Shown in pieces: positions 27,916 to 36,864 of a stretch of DNA of 64,000 nt; positions within the stretch are counted from its first letter, which is position 1, and every line of letters begins with the position of its first letter. The position numbers and the translations under genes are program-made. The DNA comes from JAUWKC01 sp035529895. GTDB taxonomy: Bacteria; Planctomycetota; Phycisphaerae; Sedimentisphaerales; Anaerobacaceae. The notes under the pieces were generated by a model, which saw only the letters and a list, made by a program, of their open reading frames with translations, did no database searches and was not told where the DNA came from. The DNA lies in assembly GCA_035529895.1 (NCBI GenBank), contig DATKVV010000068.1:65015-129014 (forward strand). The letters run 5' to 3'.

Positions 27916-30900
27916 AATTTGCTCGCGGCCTGCTCATATTCAGTTACGGGCTATTCACCATCGCAGCCCAGACCCTGCTTTTTCGCGAGTTTATCACCAC
28001 CTTCGAAGGCAACGACATAAGCGTCGGAATCTTCTTTGGCTCGTGGTTTTTATGGGTCGGCCTTGGCGCGATGCTCGTCTATAGAACGACCGCCTTTGCC
28101 GAGAAATTGCTCAGGAACATAGAACTTCTGTTTCTGGCTTACTTACCCGCTTTTATTCTTCAGTTGGTATTGATTCTTCAGGCGCGGGAGCTGGCCGGCG
28201 TGGAATCTTACGCACGACTGCCCATAAGCACCATTCTGGTTTTATCATTAGTCCTTAATGCGCCGGTCAGCATCATCACAGGCATCTTGTTTACCGTTGC
28301 CTGCCGGTGGGTCGTGCAGGAAGGGGGGCTTGCCGTCTCGCGCGTGTACGTTCTTGAGGCGGCCGGGAGCTTTATGGGTGGGCTCGGCGCGGCCGTGCTT
28401 CTCGGATTCGGCGTCACTTTGGCACGCATCTTCTTTATCCTCTGCTTCGTTGTAGTGCTTTCCGGATTCTGTGTGCAGCTTGCCGGAGGATTCAACCGGG
28501 CTGCCGGACGACGTGTGTTCTATGCGCTTATGACTTTTGCCCTTTTTTGTCCGGCCATTGGGGCGGACAAAGTCTTAATGCATTATGCGGGGTTCGCCCA
28601 ATGGCCGGGGGCCGATGAGGCCCTGATGCGCCGACTGCGAATCGTCAAGTGGGCCAGGCTGCTTCCGCAAGACGCCCTGCAGGGCTCATTCCAGACCGCG
28701 CAGGCCGAGTACCTCTACGGCGTCTATCAGGGCCAGTGGGTAGCCGTTCGTGAAGGCAGCGCTTGCGAAGCATTGCCGGACCATGAGTCGGCCGGACGCA
28801 TTGCCGCCATCGGTCTTTGCCAGAATCCTCGCGCGGCAAGAATCCTTGTCATCGGCTCCGGACTGGGACTGTGCTATGAATTCCTGCGATTGCCGCAGAT
28901 TGAAAACGTTACTTGGGCACATTGCGACAGCGAATACGTCCAGGAAGTCGAAAAATTCATACCCGCCGAGCTCAGAATCAAAGATCCGCGGTTTCATAAA
29001 CTTGCCGGAGACGTTCGCACCCTGCTCGACGAAGAAAAACAACACTACGATTTGGTAATTCTTGATCTGCCCGAAGCGACCAGCTCTGTTCTGAACCGGT
29101 ATTACACACTTGAGTTTTATCGCCAGGTTCAGGAATCCCTCAGACCCGGCGGAGTGTTCGGCGTGCGTGTCGCCGGCGGGGAAAACATCATGGGCACCGA
29201 GCTAATCAATCTTGGCGCCTCCACAAAACTGACGCTCGAAAAGGCCTTTTCGCATCTTGTTCTGACGCCGGGCGAAGACACTTGGTTTATCGCCTCTGAT
29301 TCCAAAGACCTTACCGGTGACCCCGGCACGCTTCGGGACCGGTATGCGGGGATAGAAAGCGGCGCCGAGGTTTTCCCTCCCGATGCCCTATTGTCTGTCT
29401 ATCTGCCCGACCGCGCCGATAAGGCTTTCAAAAGCTATGCGACCGCCGACTTGCCTGAGGGCCTGCTGGTCAACCTTGATTCCAGACCGTTGACTCATCT
29501 GTACAGCTTGTTACTGGCGGCCAAGCAGTCCGGAGCGCCGGTCGCAAGATTTATCAAACACCTTGCCCTGGCCGGGCCACCGGCTTTTCTTGTTCCCATT
29601 TTTCTCGTCATAATTCTAAGACTTTTTTACGTTCTGAAGGCACGCGGGCAAGGCCGCCCGTCCAGCTTCGACAGCACGTTTCTCGTTTTCTCGGCCGGCT
29701 GGATAGGAATCGGCGTCGTAATTGTCCTGATGTATCTATATCAAACCCGCTTTGGCTCACTATACCTTCACATCGGTGTTATTTCATCTTTGTTCATGGT
29801 GGGCCTGACCGCTGGCGCGCTTCTCACAAGCGGCCTGCTGGCACGGCAGAGCAAGACTCGCCCCCAAATCCTGTTGTTCGTGGTAATACTCCTTCATACG
29901 CTCATTCTTGCGGCGGCAGCTTTCTGGCCGGTCGAACAATGGTCGCACCTTACTTTCGGCGCGGCATTTGTTCTCTGCGGCCTTTGTACCGGCTGCTATT
30001 TTCCTCTGGCCGCACGACAGCTCGCCGACTCTGCCTTCGAAACAGGCCATGCCGGCAGCAGGCTCGAAACGGCCGACCATCTCGGAGCGTCAATAGGCGG
30101 CGTGCTTACAAGCCTTGCTATTGTCCCCGTGCTCGGCACTAAGCTGACGCTGTTTGTATTCGTCCTGCTGATTCTGGCGAATATGCCGCCCGCAGCGCTG
30201 AGAATACTCAAGCTGAAAGAGAGCTTCTTTCCGGCCCCGGCCGGTTTCAACTACCGTGGGCTCGGCTACACTTTATTCGGCATCGGCTTATCCGTCGTTT
30301 TGTGCTCGAACCTGCTTGCCGCCGCCGGCGCGCGCCTTAGCCCATCACTGCCGCAGTACGCGGCCCAATCTCTGGCCGGCGACGCCCAAATTGAGCCAGG
30401 CTCGGCAACTGTGAACGGCAAGACCGCAAAATACTTCAAGGTTTACGACAGTCAGCAAACCGACCCGAACGCTTATCCATCGCAATCACAGACCCGGAAA
30501 CTAACCGGCTATGTCTTCAGCACCGATGACCTTGCTCCCCAAGTTCGCGGCTTCGGCGGCAGGATTAACCTGGGAGTTTATATTGACACCGCTGGCGAGC
30601 TAATCAACTTCCACATCATACGCTCGAACGAAACCCCGGCATACCTCGACCTTCTTGCTTCATGGCAGGACGGTCTCAAGGGACGTCAGCTATTCCGGCC
30701 CCAGCCTTTTGCCGATGTCCACGCGGTAACCGGCGCCACCATTAGCTCCGAGGCCATCGTTTCGGCGCTCGAAAAGTCAGCCTGCACTTTTGGTACCCAC
30801 GTTCTTGGCCAAACTCTGGAACCAGGAACTCTTGAACAAGTCAGCCGGGCCCGCCACATACCTGATACCGTGGGCATGTATCTGATTAGCGCCTTAATAC

Positions 30901-31988
30901 TCACCCTGATTGTAACTTACCGCGGAGGATTCTGGAGCCGCCTCGCTGTGCTTTTGTATAACCTTGTGGCGTGCGGCCTAATCTTGAACGCCCAGTATTC
31001 CACCGAACAAATAGCCACCGTTTTATCTTTTCATACCCCTGCCATAATGCTCTCAGGGGCTTTTCTGCTGGCCATTGGGGTACCCCTTCTTGTGTTGATG
31101 TTCGGCAACATCTATTGCGGCTATATCTGCCCCTTCGGCGCTGCCCAGGAACTGCTCGGCTTGGTCATCCCTCGCCGCTTCAGACGGCCCCCCTCGCGGG
31201 AAAAAATGCAAAAGGCCAGATTCGTCAAATACGTCGTCCTGCTGCTGTTGATAATCGTATTCTTCTTTTCCAGAAGCCGCACCACCCTTGCCGCAGACCC
31301 CCTCATTTCGGTTTTCAGTTTACGATTTTCGAATTACGCCCTTCAGTCAGCCGTTCCGTGGATTGTCGGGATAGCCCTGCTCGGCTCGATTTTCTACACA
31401 CGTTTCTGGTGCCGATACCTATGCCCTGTCGGTGCTTTCCTGTCGCTGTTCAACAACGTCGTACTGTTCAAGCGCATCCTCCCGGTCAAGAAGTATGGCA
31501 GGTGCGAGTTCGGCCTTACCGCAAAAGACCAAATGGACTGTATATACTGTGACAAATGCCGCTACGAAGCGAAACCGATGGGCAAGCCCGCCACACGAAC
31601 GGCGGGCAAGCAAGAGCCCCTGTCGGACTCGTCTGACCGACCGTTGTCGCGCTGCCTTGTTGCCGCCGCAGTTGCGGCGGCGATATTTGTCTCGGCGGCA
31701 TCGGTAGATAAGTTCCTGCAGGGCCTTCCCGCCGGTCTGGATTATTCCGCCGCCTTCGTTGCTTCCGGGGGCCAGCCCAGAGACGTCGATTTGCAGCGGA
31801 TTCGCACCATGGTTCGGCAAAACAAACTCGCCGATCGGGAAGCTGATTTCTACAAGAAGCTCGAGAACGGCACGGATGCAAAGCCCGCCCCCGAATACAA
31901 GCCCGCCCCGTCAGAAAGCGGCTTTCTGACGGGGCCCGCCGAGACTTCACCGCCGAAGGCAACTGATAATCCACAGAACAATCGTTAA
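27912..31988 (+). CDS. Giant membrane protein: spermidine-synthase-like, FMN-binding and polyferredoxin domains
   Basis: 1358 residues, overlapping the previous stop by 4 bases. In order: about seven membrane helices (1-220); a spermidine-synthase-like Rossmann domain (about 310-430, VIGSGLGLCYEF, DLVILDLPE, SLRPGGVFGV); more membrane helices (about 555-810); an FMN-binding domain whose attachment motif V-T-G-A-T-I-S-S lies at about 938-945; then a NapH/NosR-like part with CGYICPFGA and CRYLCPVGA plus a Cys group CIYCDKC (about 1060-1220). The array suggests electron transfer through membrane Fe-S clusters to a covalent flavin outside. Two palindromic repeats lie in frame near the 3' end. ApbE at 23112 is the likely flavinylator. 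Confidence 0.82.
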   Translation: MKFARGLLIFSYGLFTIAAQTLLFREFITTFEGNDISVGIFFGSWFLWVGLGAMLVYRTTAFAEKLLRNIELLFLAYLPAFILQLVLILQARELAGVESYARLPISTILVLSLVLNAPVSIITGILFTVACRWVVQEGGLAVSRVYVLEAAGSFMGGLGAAVLLGFGVTLARIFFILCFVVVLSGFCVQLAGGFNRAAGRRVFYALMTFALFCPAIGADKVLMHYAGFAQWPGADEALMRRLRIVKWARLLPQDALQGSFQTAQAEYLYGVYQGQWVAVREGSACEALPDHESAGRIAAIGLCQNPRAARILVIGSGLGLCYEFLRLPQIENVTWAHCDSEYVQEVEKFIPAELRIKDPRFHKLAGDVRTLLDEEKQHYDLVILDLPEATSSVLNRYYTLEFYRQVQESLRPGGVFGVRVAGGENIMGTELINLGASTKLTLEKAFSHLVLTPGEDTWFIASDSKDLTGDPGTLRDRYAGIESGAEVFPPDALLSVYLPDRADKAFKSYATADLPEGLLVNLDSRPLTHLYSLLLAAKQSGAPVARFIKHLALAGPPAFLVPIFLVIILRLFYVLKARGQGRPSSFDSTFLVFSAGWIGIGVVIVLMYLYQTRFGSLYLHIGVISSLFMVGLTAGALLTSGLLARQSKTRPQILLFVVILLHTLILAAAAFWPVEQWSHLTFGAAFVLCGLCTGCYFPLAARQLADSAFETGHAGSRLETADHLGASIGGVLTSLAIVPVLGTKLTLFVFVLLILANMPPAALRILKLKESFFPAPAGFNYRGLGYTLFGIGLSVVLCSNLLAAAGARLSPSLPQYAAQSLAGDAQIEPGSATVNGKTAKYFKVYDSQQTDPNAYPSQSQTRKLTGYVFSTDDLAPQVRGFGGRINLGVYIDTAGELINFHIIRSNETPAYLDLLASWQDGLKGRQLFRPQPFADVHAVTGATISSEAIVSALEKSACTFGTHVLGQTLEPGTLEQVSRARHIPDTVGMYLISALILTLIVTYRGGFWSRLAVLLYNLVACGLILNAQYSTEQIATVLSFHTPAIMLSGAFLLAIGVPLLVLMFGNIYCGYICPFGAAQELLGLVIPRRFRRPPSREKMQKARFVKYVVLLLLIIVFFFSRSRTTLAADPLISVFSLRFSNYALQSAVPWIVGIALLGSIFYTRFWCRYLCPVGAFLSLFNNVVLFKRILPVKKYGRCEFGLTAKDQMDCIYCDKCRYEAKPMGKPATRTAGKQEPLSDSSDRPLSRCLVAAAVAAAIFVSAASVDKFLQGLPAGLDYSAAFVASGGQPRDVDLQRIRTMVRQNKLADREADFYKKLENGTDAKPAPEYKPAPSESGFLTGPAETSPPKATDNPQNNR
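31586..31640. repeat. Palindromic repeat plus 18-bp element inside a coding frame
   Basis: GCCCGCC-(8 nt)-GGCGGGC (31586-31607) forms a 7-bp hairpin, and 15 bases later comes the GTCGGACTCGTCTGACC core seen in triplicate at 24973-25026. Both are translated in frame (the second as S-D-S-S-D-R) within the large membrane protein at 27912. Copies of the palindrome lie at 32197-32218 (opposite orientation) and 32348-32367. Confidence 0.75.
31906..31934. repeat. Perfect 13-bp inverted repeat in the 3' end of a coding gene
   Basis: The arms 31906-31918 and 31922-31934 are exact reverse complements around a 3-base loop (CGG). It is translated in frame near the C-terminus of the gene at 27912 and lies about 54 bases before its stop. 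It could act as a mobile palindromic insertion or as an RNA hairpin protecting the 3' end. No T-run follows, so it is not a standard terminator. Confidence 0.75.
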
Positions 31989-32177
31989 GACGATTGAGAT
32001 TATTATGCAGCTTGCTATCGGAATATAGACCCGCCAATTCTTACCGCCGAATTCGAGGTCGCCCGGCAATCTGAACAGACCCGCCCGCCCCAGCACAATT
32101 ATGAACGCGCCGACCAGCGCAATAATAATCCCGCTCCAAATCAGCCATTTACCTAATTGTTGCGGACCAAACTCCAT
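31947..32177 (-). CDS. DUF2905 family small membrane protein
   Basis: 76 residues with two hydrophobic segments (WLIWSGIIIALVGAFIIVLG and IPIASCIIISIVLTIVLW) separated by the family's conserved LFRLPGDLEFGGKNWRVYIPI loop. DUF2905 proteins are small two-helix membrane proteins of unknown function. The 3' end overlaps the converging membrane protein gene by 42 bases. Confidence 0.85.
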   Translation of the reverse strand: MEFGPQQLGKWLIWSGIIIALVGAFIIVLGRAGLFRLPGDLEFGGKNWRVYIPIASCIIISIVLTIVLWIISCLRR

Positions 32178-32196
32178 CGTAACTTGCCGCCTGCTT

Positions 32197-32218
32197 GCCC
32201 GCCTTTCGTGTGGCGGGC
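32197..32218. repeat. Copy of the GCCCGCC...GGCGGGC palindrome
   Basis: GCCCGCC-TTTCGTGT-GGCGGGC. Its loop is nearly the reverse complement of the one at 31586-31607, and the flanking GCTT matches too, so it is the same element in the opposite orientation. It lies in the gap between DUF2905 and the next + strand gene. Confidence 0.75.
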
Positions 32219-32347
32219 TTGCAGCGTTTCGTCATTATTGTGTTCTTTAAACCTCGGCCGTCCTAAGATTATACCGCGGCTGCTGAACTTGTAGTAGCCC
32301 TCCTTCGTATTTTTCTCAAGCTGCATTGACTTAACGCGCCGGCGGAA

Positions 32348-32367
32348 TCCGCCACACGGATGGCGGA
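32348..32367. repeat. Third copy of the palindromic element
   Basis: TCCGCC-ACACGGAT-GGCGGA is a shorter, slightly diverged version of the palindrome at 31586 and 32197. The three copies lie within 800 bases of each other. The remainder of 32178-32435 has no gene that I can support. Confidence 0.7.
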
Positions 32368-32435
32368 CGAGAAAGCAGATTTATAGCCTGAATTCTGCTT
32401 GCCATTTGCCGGGGCGTAAGGTATTCTTGCTTGCT

Positions 32436-34418
32436 ATGAGTATGGATTGCTCGCTGTCCAGGTACAAATGCGCAAGTAAGTTGTATCTGAGCCATCTTTA
32501 TGGGTTTCTTGCTCCCCGCGCCTACAGCGTCATCATGCTCGGCGCCCTGTTTTGCACACTGGCGGCAAAGCTGTTTCACTGCCTGCGCATAGGCAGCACG
32601 TCGGGCGAGTATTTCGGCTGGATATTTGCCGACATTGCCGTACTCTTGGGTATTGAGGTTATCCTGGCCGCCGCCTGTTTCTGCCGGCCCCGAAAATGGA
32701 TTATCCGCATCGCCGTCGTTGTTGCCGCTGTTATATGCACATGGTCTGTGGTAAATGCCGGCTGGCTGATAAGAACGGGAACGCAAGTTCTGCCTTGTGT
32801 ATTGCTGCCTTTGATTCGCGACCCGCTCAGCTCGTTAGGCATGATAGGCGTTAATCTGATAAGAATGCCCGCCGCAGCCGTGGCCCTGCTCGGTCCCAGC
32901 GCTGTCGCTCTTACGTTTTTCTTTTTCGTTTTGGTAAGACCGCGCAGTCTGGATTCCAGTCGCAAGCGATTCGTCATAAAAGTGTTGGTTTCTCTGGTTA
33001 TCGTTTTTGTCACTGCGGTCGCCCACTCGGCAACCGTCAAGCAAAGCTCCGCACAAATAGCTTCTGCGGGCCTATGGCACAATTGTCAGTTAGAGGCTGT
33101 AGCCGGTTCTTTGGCCGATTCGGCGCGACTGAATAGGGCCGATTTGGCAAAGATAAAACGCGAAATACCCACCTTGGACCAGATACAGGCTGCCCGGTCG
33201 TCCGAACCCGGCCGGCCGGCTTATAACCTGGTTGTGGTTGTCCTCGAGGGCGTCCAGTACAGGTACACCTCCCTTTATGACAAAAAAAGCGGCCTTACGC
33301 CTTATCTGGCGAACTTGGCAGCCCGGGGCGCTGAATTTGCAAACGCCCGCTCTTCACTTACCCACACCACAAAGGCGCTTTTCGCACTCTTGACCGGCCG
33401 CTTCCCTTCCGCCTACCAGGATATTGCCGAAGCGGTCCCTGCTGCACAGCCTTACGCCGGGGTCGCGTCGATTCTGAAGCACAAGTTGAATTTTCGAACG
33501 GCCTTTTTCCTGTCCGGCAAGGGCCAGTTCGAGTGTGGGCCCGGCCTGGTCTATAATCTCGGCTTCGACAAATTCTTCGCCAGAGAGGACCTGGGCGACT
33601 CCAGGGCGTTTGTCGGCTATATGAGCGGCGATGAATTCGCAATGTTGCCGCCGATAGTCGAGTGGATAAAAGCTGACGAAAGGCCTTTCTTCCTGACCTT
33701 TATGTGTTCCGTGACGCACGACCCCTACGAGGTTCCCAGATGGTTCGCTGAGCCGGCCAAAGAGCTTGTGGACCGGTACCGCCAGACAATTTCCTATACC
33801 GACAAATTTTTGGCTGCACTGGACGCCGAGCTCAACAAGCTGAATCTTGCCGACAAAACGATTCTCTGTGTCATAAGCGACCATGGTGAAGGCTTTGGTG
33901 AGCACGGCCTGTTCGCCCACGAGGCAATACCCTTTGACGAGGCCCTGCGCATACCCTGGGTCATACGCGCACCGGCTTTGATTGAGCCGGCAACCAGGGT
34001 GACCGAGCCGGTTTGCTCCGTCGATTTGACGCCAACTTTGCTTGCTTTGCTCGGATTCGATACCGGGACCTTTGACTTTGATGGCATCAACGCCTTGGCC
34101 CCTATCCCCAATGGCCGCAAGGTGTTTTTCACGAGCTGGATGCAGTACAGTCCCGCCGGTTATGTAAAAGGCGGGCTGAAGTTCATATACACCCCGACCA
34201 CCCAAACCGTTTCCGTCTATGATTTGATCGCCGACCCGTTTGAGCACGTTGGGACGGAGTTACACCAGCAGCAGGCTCAGGAAATCGCCGCTGAGATTAT
34301 CGATTGGCAGAGAAACAGCGTCTTTCGAGTCAACCAGCAGCTCTCCGGCGAAAAAACGCTCTTCGACCACTGGCACTGTAACTGGCACAAGCGAATCGCC
34401 TGGGCCGATTACCGGTAG
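32436..34418 (+). CDS. Membrane sulfatase-fold hydrolase/transferase (LtaS/phosphoglycerol transferase-like)
   Basis: About 660 residues from ATG 32436. The N-terminal 200 residues hold about five membrane helices. An alkaline-phosphatase-fold domain begins at about residue 265 (NLVVVVLEGVQYRY). The nucleophile region is SLTHTTKALFALLTGRFPS, with Thr where sulfatases have Cys/Ser, as in lipoteichoic-acid synthase and phosphoethanolamine or phosphoglycerol transferases. CVISDHGEGFGEHG supplies later metal ligands. The first metal position reads V-L-E-G rather than the common D or E-S, which should be checked. It probably modifies a surface glycan or lipid. Confidence 0.75.
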   Translation: MSMDCSLSRYKCASKLYLSHLYGFLAPRAYSVIMLGALFCTLAAKLFHCLRIGSTSGEYFGWIFADIAVLLGIEVILAAACFCRPRKWIIRIAVVVAAVICTWSVVNAGWLIRTGTQVLPCVLLPLIRDPLSSLGMIGVNLIRMPAAAVALLGPSAVALTFFFFVLVRPRSLDSSRKRFVIKVLVSLVIVFVTAVAHSATVKQSSAQIASAGLWHNCQLEAVAGSLADSARLNRADLAKIKREIPTLDQIQAARSSEPGRPAYNLVVVVLEGVQYRYTSLYDKKSGLTPYLANLAARGAEFANARSSLTHTTKALFALLTGRFPSAYQDIAEAVPAAQPYAGVASILKHKLNFRTAFFLSGKGQFECGPGLVYNLGFDKFFAREDLGDSRAFVGYMSGDEFAMLPPIVEWIKADERPFFLTFMCSVTHDPYEVPRWFAEPAKELVDRYRQTISYTDKFLAALDAELNKLNLADKTILCVISDHGEGFGEHGLFAHEAIPFDEALRIPWVIRAPALIEPATRVTEPVCSVDLTPTLLALLGFDTGTFDFDGINALAPIPNGRKVFFTSWMQYSPAGYVKGGLKFIYTPTTQTVSVYDLIADPFEHVGTELHQQQAQEIAAEIIDWQRNSVFRVNQQLSGEKTLFDHWHCNWHKRIAWADYR

Positions 34419-34541
34419 GACCGTTCCCGCCTGCAGGTCAAACCAGAGCGAAATATACGCCTTAACCATCTCTGTTTCTGTGCGGTTGCAGTTCAGCGGA
34501 AATTGTCAACATCGTTAGGCTAATGTGTTAGAATACTTCGC

Positions 34542-35282
34542 ATGAGCAACGTCAATTGTGAAATTCGAATTGGCACTTCCGGCTGGCATTACGACCACTG
34601 GTCCGGCCGGTTTTACCCGCCGGATTTGCCAAAAACCAAATGGTTCCTGCACTACGCCCAGCATTTCGACACCGTCGAAGTAAACAACACTTTTTATCAG
34701 CTCCCCAAACCCAAGTCCATCGAGAACTGGCGCCAACAGGCCCCCGACAATTTCCTCTATACCGTAAAGGCCAATCGCTACATCACCCACATCAAGAGAC
34801 TCAAAGATTCGCAGGAACCGCTGGAGCGATTTTTTGAAGTCGCTCGCCTGTTGAAGGAAAAGCTCGGCCCCGTTCTCTATCAGCTTCCCCCCAGCATGCA
34901 CAAGGACCTCGACCGCCTCGAAGCTTTCATCAAGCTGCTTCCCAAAAAGCACCCCGCCGTCTTTGAATTCCGACACGAAAGCTGGTTTTCAGAAGATACC
35001 TATGTATTGCTGAACAGGTTCAATGTCGGCTTCTGCACCCACGACCTGCCCGGAGAACCGTCTCCGCGTATAATCACCGGCGATTTAATCTACGTTCGCT
35101 TCCATGGCACCACCGGCCGATACGCAGGAAATTATTCAAAACCTGCTTTGCAGACTTGGGCCCAGTGGATTAAAGACAATCTCAAAGGAACCCGCGCCGT
35201 CTATGTGTATTTCAACAACGACTACAACGCCTACGCAGTCAATAACGCAAAGACGTTGAAAGCACACTTACTCATCGAATGA
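34542..35282 (+). CDS. DUF72 family protein
   Basis: 246 residues of a TIM-barrel DUF72 (YecE-like) protein: RIGTSGWHYDHWSGRFYP at the start, FYQLPKPKSIENW, FLYTVKANRYITH, YQLPPSMHKD, FEFRHESWF and the C-terminal VYFNNDYNAYAVNNA. The biochemical role of the family is unknown. There is no Shine-Dalgarno sequence, and a TAGAAT -10-like box ends only 7 bases before the ATG, so a leaderless transcript is possible. The 3' end overlaps the converging radical SAM gene by 11 bases. Confidence 0.88.
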   Translation: MSNVNCEIRIGTSGWHYDHWSGRFYPPDLPKTKWFLHYAQHFDTVEVNNTFYQLPKPKSIENWRQQAPDNFLYTVKANRYITHIKRLKDSQEPLERFFEVARLLKEKLGPVLYQLPPSMHKDLDRLEAFIKLLPKKHPAVFEFRHESWFSEDTYVLLNRFNVGFCTHDLPGEPSPRIITGDLIYVRFHGTTGRYAGNYSKPALQTWAQWIKDNLKGTRAVYVYFNNDYNAYAVNNAKTLKAHLLIE

Positions 35283-36159
35283 CGCGCAGGCCTTTTTTGA
35301 TAGCATATTGCTGGGCGGTTTCAAATTCTTCCCAGGTTGGCCGGCGATTTATCTTGCTGTGCTCAAAAGCCTTGTAGCAGGGACGGTACTGGTCCATTAC
35401 ATTGACCACCGTGTTTACGCTAATCTCCTTTGCCAGAAAATCCATAACCTCAAAACTGCCCGCCAGATTGTTCGGAAGAACCAAGTGTCTTATCAAGAGG
35501 CCGCGTCTTGCCAACCCTTTTTCCACCTGAAGGTCGCCTACCTGCCGATGCATCTCTCTTACAGCTTCACGATTTATCTGAGGATAATCCGGCGCGGCCG
35601 ATAGCTGCTTTGCCGCCTCAGAATCCGAATACTTCATATCCGGCATATAAATATCCATGCAGCCTTCAAGCAGCCTCAGCGTCTCGACCGAATCGTACCC
35701 GCCCGTATTGTAAACAGTCGGTACCCTCAACCCCCTTTTTCTCGCCAGTTCAACGGCCGCCGCAATCGCCGCGATAACGTGAGTAGGCGTCACGAAATTT
35801 ATATTGCTGCAGCCATACCTTTGCAGGCCCAACATAGCCTGGGCCAGTTCTTCAATTGTCACCTGCTCGCCGTTTCGATGATGGCTGATATCGAAGTTTT
35901 GGCAGAATATGCAGCCCAAATTGCAGCCGGCGAAAAATATCGTCCCCGACCCGCCCGAGCCGACCAGCACCGACTCTTCGCCGTAATGAGGACCAACAGA
36001 GCTGACGACCGGCATATCGCCGGTGCCGCAAAACCCGATTTGCCCCTCGCTGCGATACACCTTACACTGCCGCGGACACAGCACGCAGGGATTCATTCGC
36101 TCCCACAACTGCTGAACGTTTTCGCTGAAAGAACCGATATCAATCGGCAATGCGGTCAT
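35272..36159 (-). CDS. Radical SAM protein, PflA/AmmeMemoRadiSam-related
   Basis: 295 residues. An N-terminal Cys cluster (CVLCPRQCKV ending in GFCG) precedes the radical SAM motif C-N-L-G-C-I-F-C (about residues 100-107), then NTGGYDS, a barrel and a C-terminus with HLVLPNN. Its layout resembles the enzyme at 25165 without the C-terminal zinc ribbon, so the two are likely distant paralogues. The family contains activating enzymes that make glycyl radicals, but no glycyl-radical partner lies nearby. Confidence 0.83.
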   Translation of the reverse strand: MTALPIDIGSFSENVQQLWERMNPCVLCPRQCKVYRSEGQIGFCGTGDMPVVSSVGPHYGEESVLVGSGGSGTIFFAGCNLGCIFCQNFDISHHRNGEQVTIEELAQAMLGLQRYGCSNINFVTPTHVIAAIAAAVELARKRGLRVPTVYNTGGYDSVETLRLLEGCMDIYMPDMKYSDSEAAKQLSAAPDYPQINREAVREMHRQVGDLQVEKGLARRGLLIRHLVLPNNLAGSFEVMDFLAKEISVNTVVNVMDQYRPCYKAFEHSKINRRPTWEEFETAQQYAIKKGLRVIR

Positions 36160-36197
36160 CGGATAATCTATTTCCTAATCGTCCCTGCCGCCCGGCA

Positions 36198-36662
36198 TCA
36201 GACAAGAAGCTCCGGTATCACCATCCAGTCGACCTGCCACCGATTGTGCTGGCCGCGGCTCAGGCAAACGATGCCCCCGTTCTTGAACGCCGTCGTGTCA
36301 GCCGACTCGGACCCCGCCAAAAGCAGCGACGCCAGCTTACTCAAAAATGGCAAATGCCCGACAATCATTATATCTTCGTCCATCGCGGCAAGTTCGTCTC
36401 GTAAGGCAGAGACATCATCGTTCGGCCCAAGTCTGTCGTGCTGCATTATGCCTTCCCTTACGCTGACGGCCCCGGCTAAAATCTCTGCCGTTTGCACGGT
36501 CCTTTTCTTGCCGCTGTGCCATATAGCATCCACGTCGAGGTTTAGCGGTTTGATGAACGCCGCCACCTTCTGCACATCCTCTTTTCCTTCTGCCGTCAGC
36601 GACCGTTGCGGGTCCTGTTGTTCCGAAGCCGCTTTTGCGTGTTGTACAAGGTACAGTTTCAT
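36198..36662 (-). CDS. SixA-like histidine phosphatase
   Basis: 154 residues starting MKLYLVQHAKAAS (ATG 36662). The histidine-phosphatase fold is seen in HSGKKRTVQTAEIL and the second catalytic His in MIVGHLPFLSKLASLL. The usual R-H-G/A motif reads Q-H-A, so the phosphate-binding Arg next to the nucleophilic His is Gln. That is seen in some SixA-like proteins. SixA removes phosphate from phosphohistidine proteins, but the target here is unknown. Confidence 0.8.
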   Translation of the reverse strand: MKLYLVQHAKAASEQQDPQRSLTAEGKEDVQKVAAFIKPLNLDVDAIWHSGKKRTVQTAEILAGAVSVREGIMQHDRLGPNDDVSALRDELAAMDEDIMIVGHLPFLSKLASLLLAGSESADTTAFKNGGIVCLSRGQHNRWQVDWMVIPELLV

Positions 36663-36773
36663 GTCTGTCTGCCTTTGTTCCAAATCTCGCCGGATTATTA
36701 TAGCACGAAGGCCTGGCTTAACAATCTCGCAGCCGCCGGCACGGACGTATCTTGAGAGCCGGGTTCAATCTTC

Positions 36774-36802
36774 TTGAACTTTGGGCCGATGAAGTGTAAA
36801 GT
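36774..36802 (+). promoter_or_regulatory. Probable tRNA-Ser promoter
   Basis: TTGAAC (36774-36779), a 17-base spacer and TAAAGT (36797-36802) match sigma70 elements 4/6 and 4/6. The site lies about 60 bases before the mature tRNA 5' end. Confidence 0.4.
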
Positions 36803-36864
36803 GAGTGAGAAATCGCAGGAACGCGGGCTTTTTTTGCGTCCGCAGCTCAGGCACGCGATAATCT

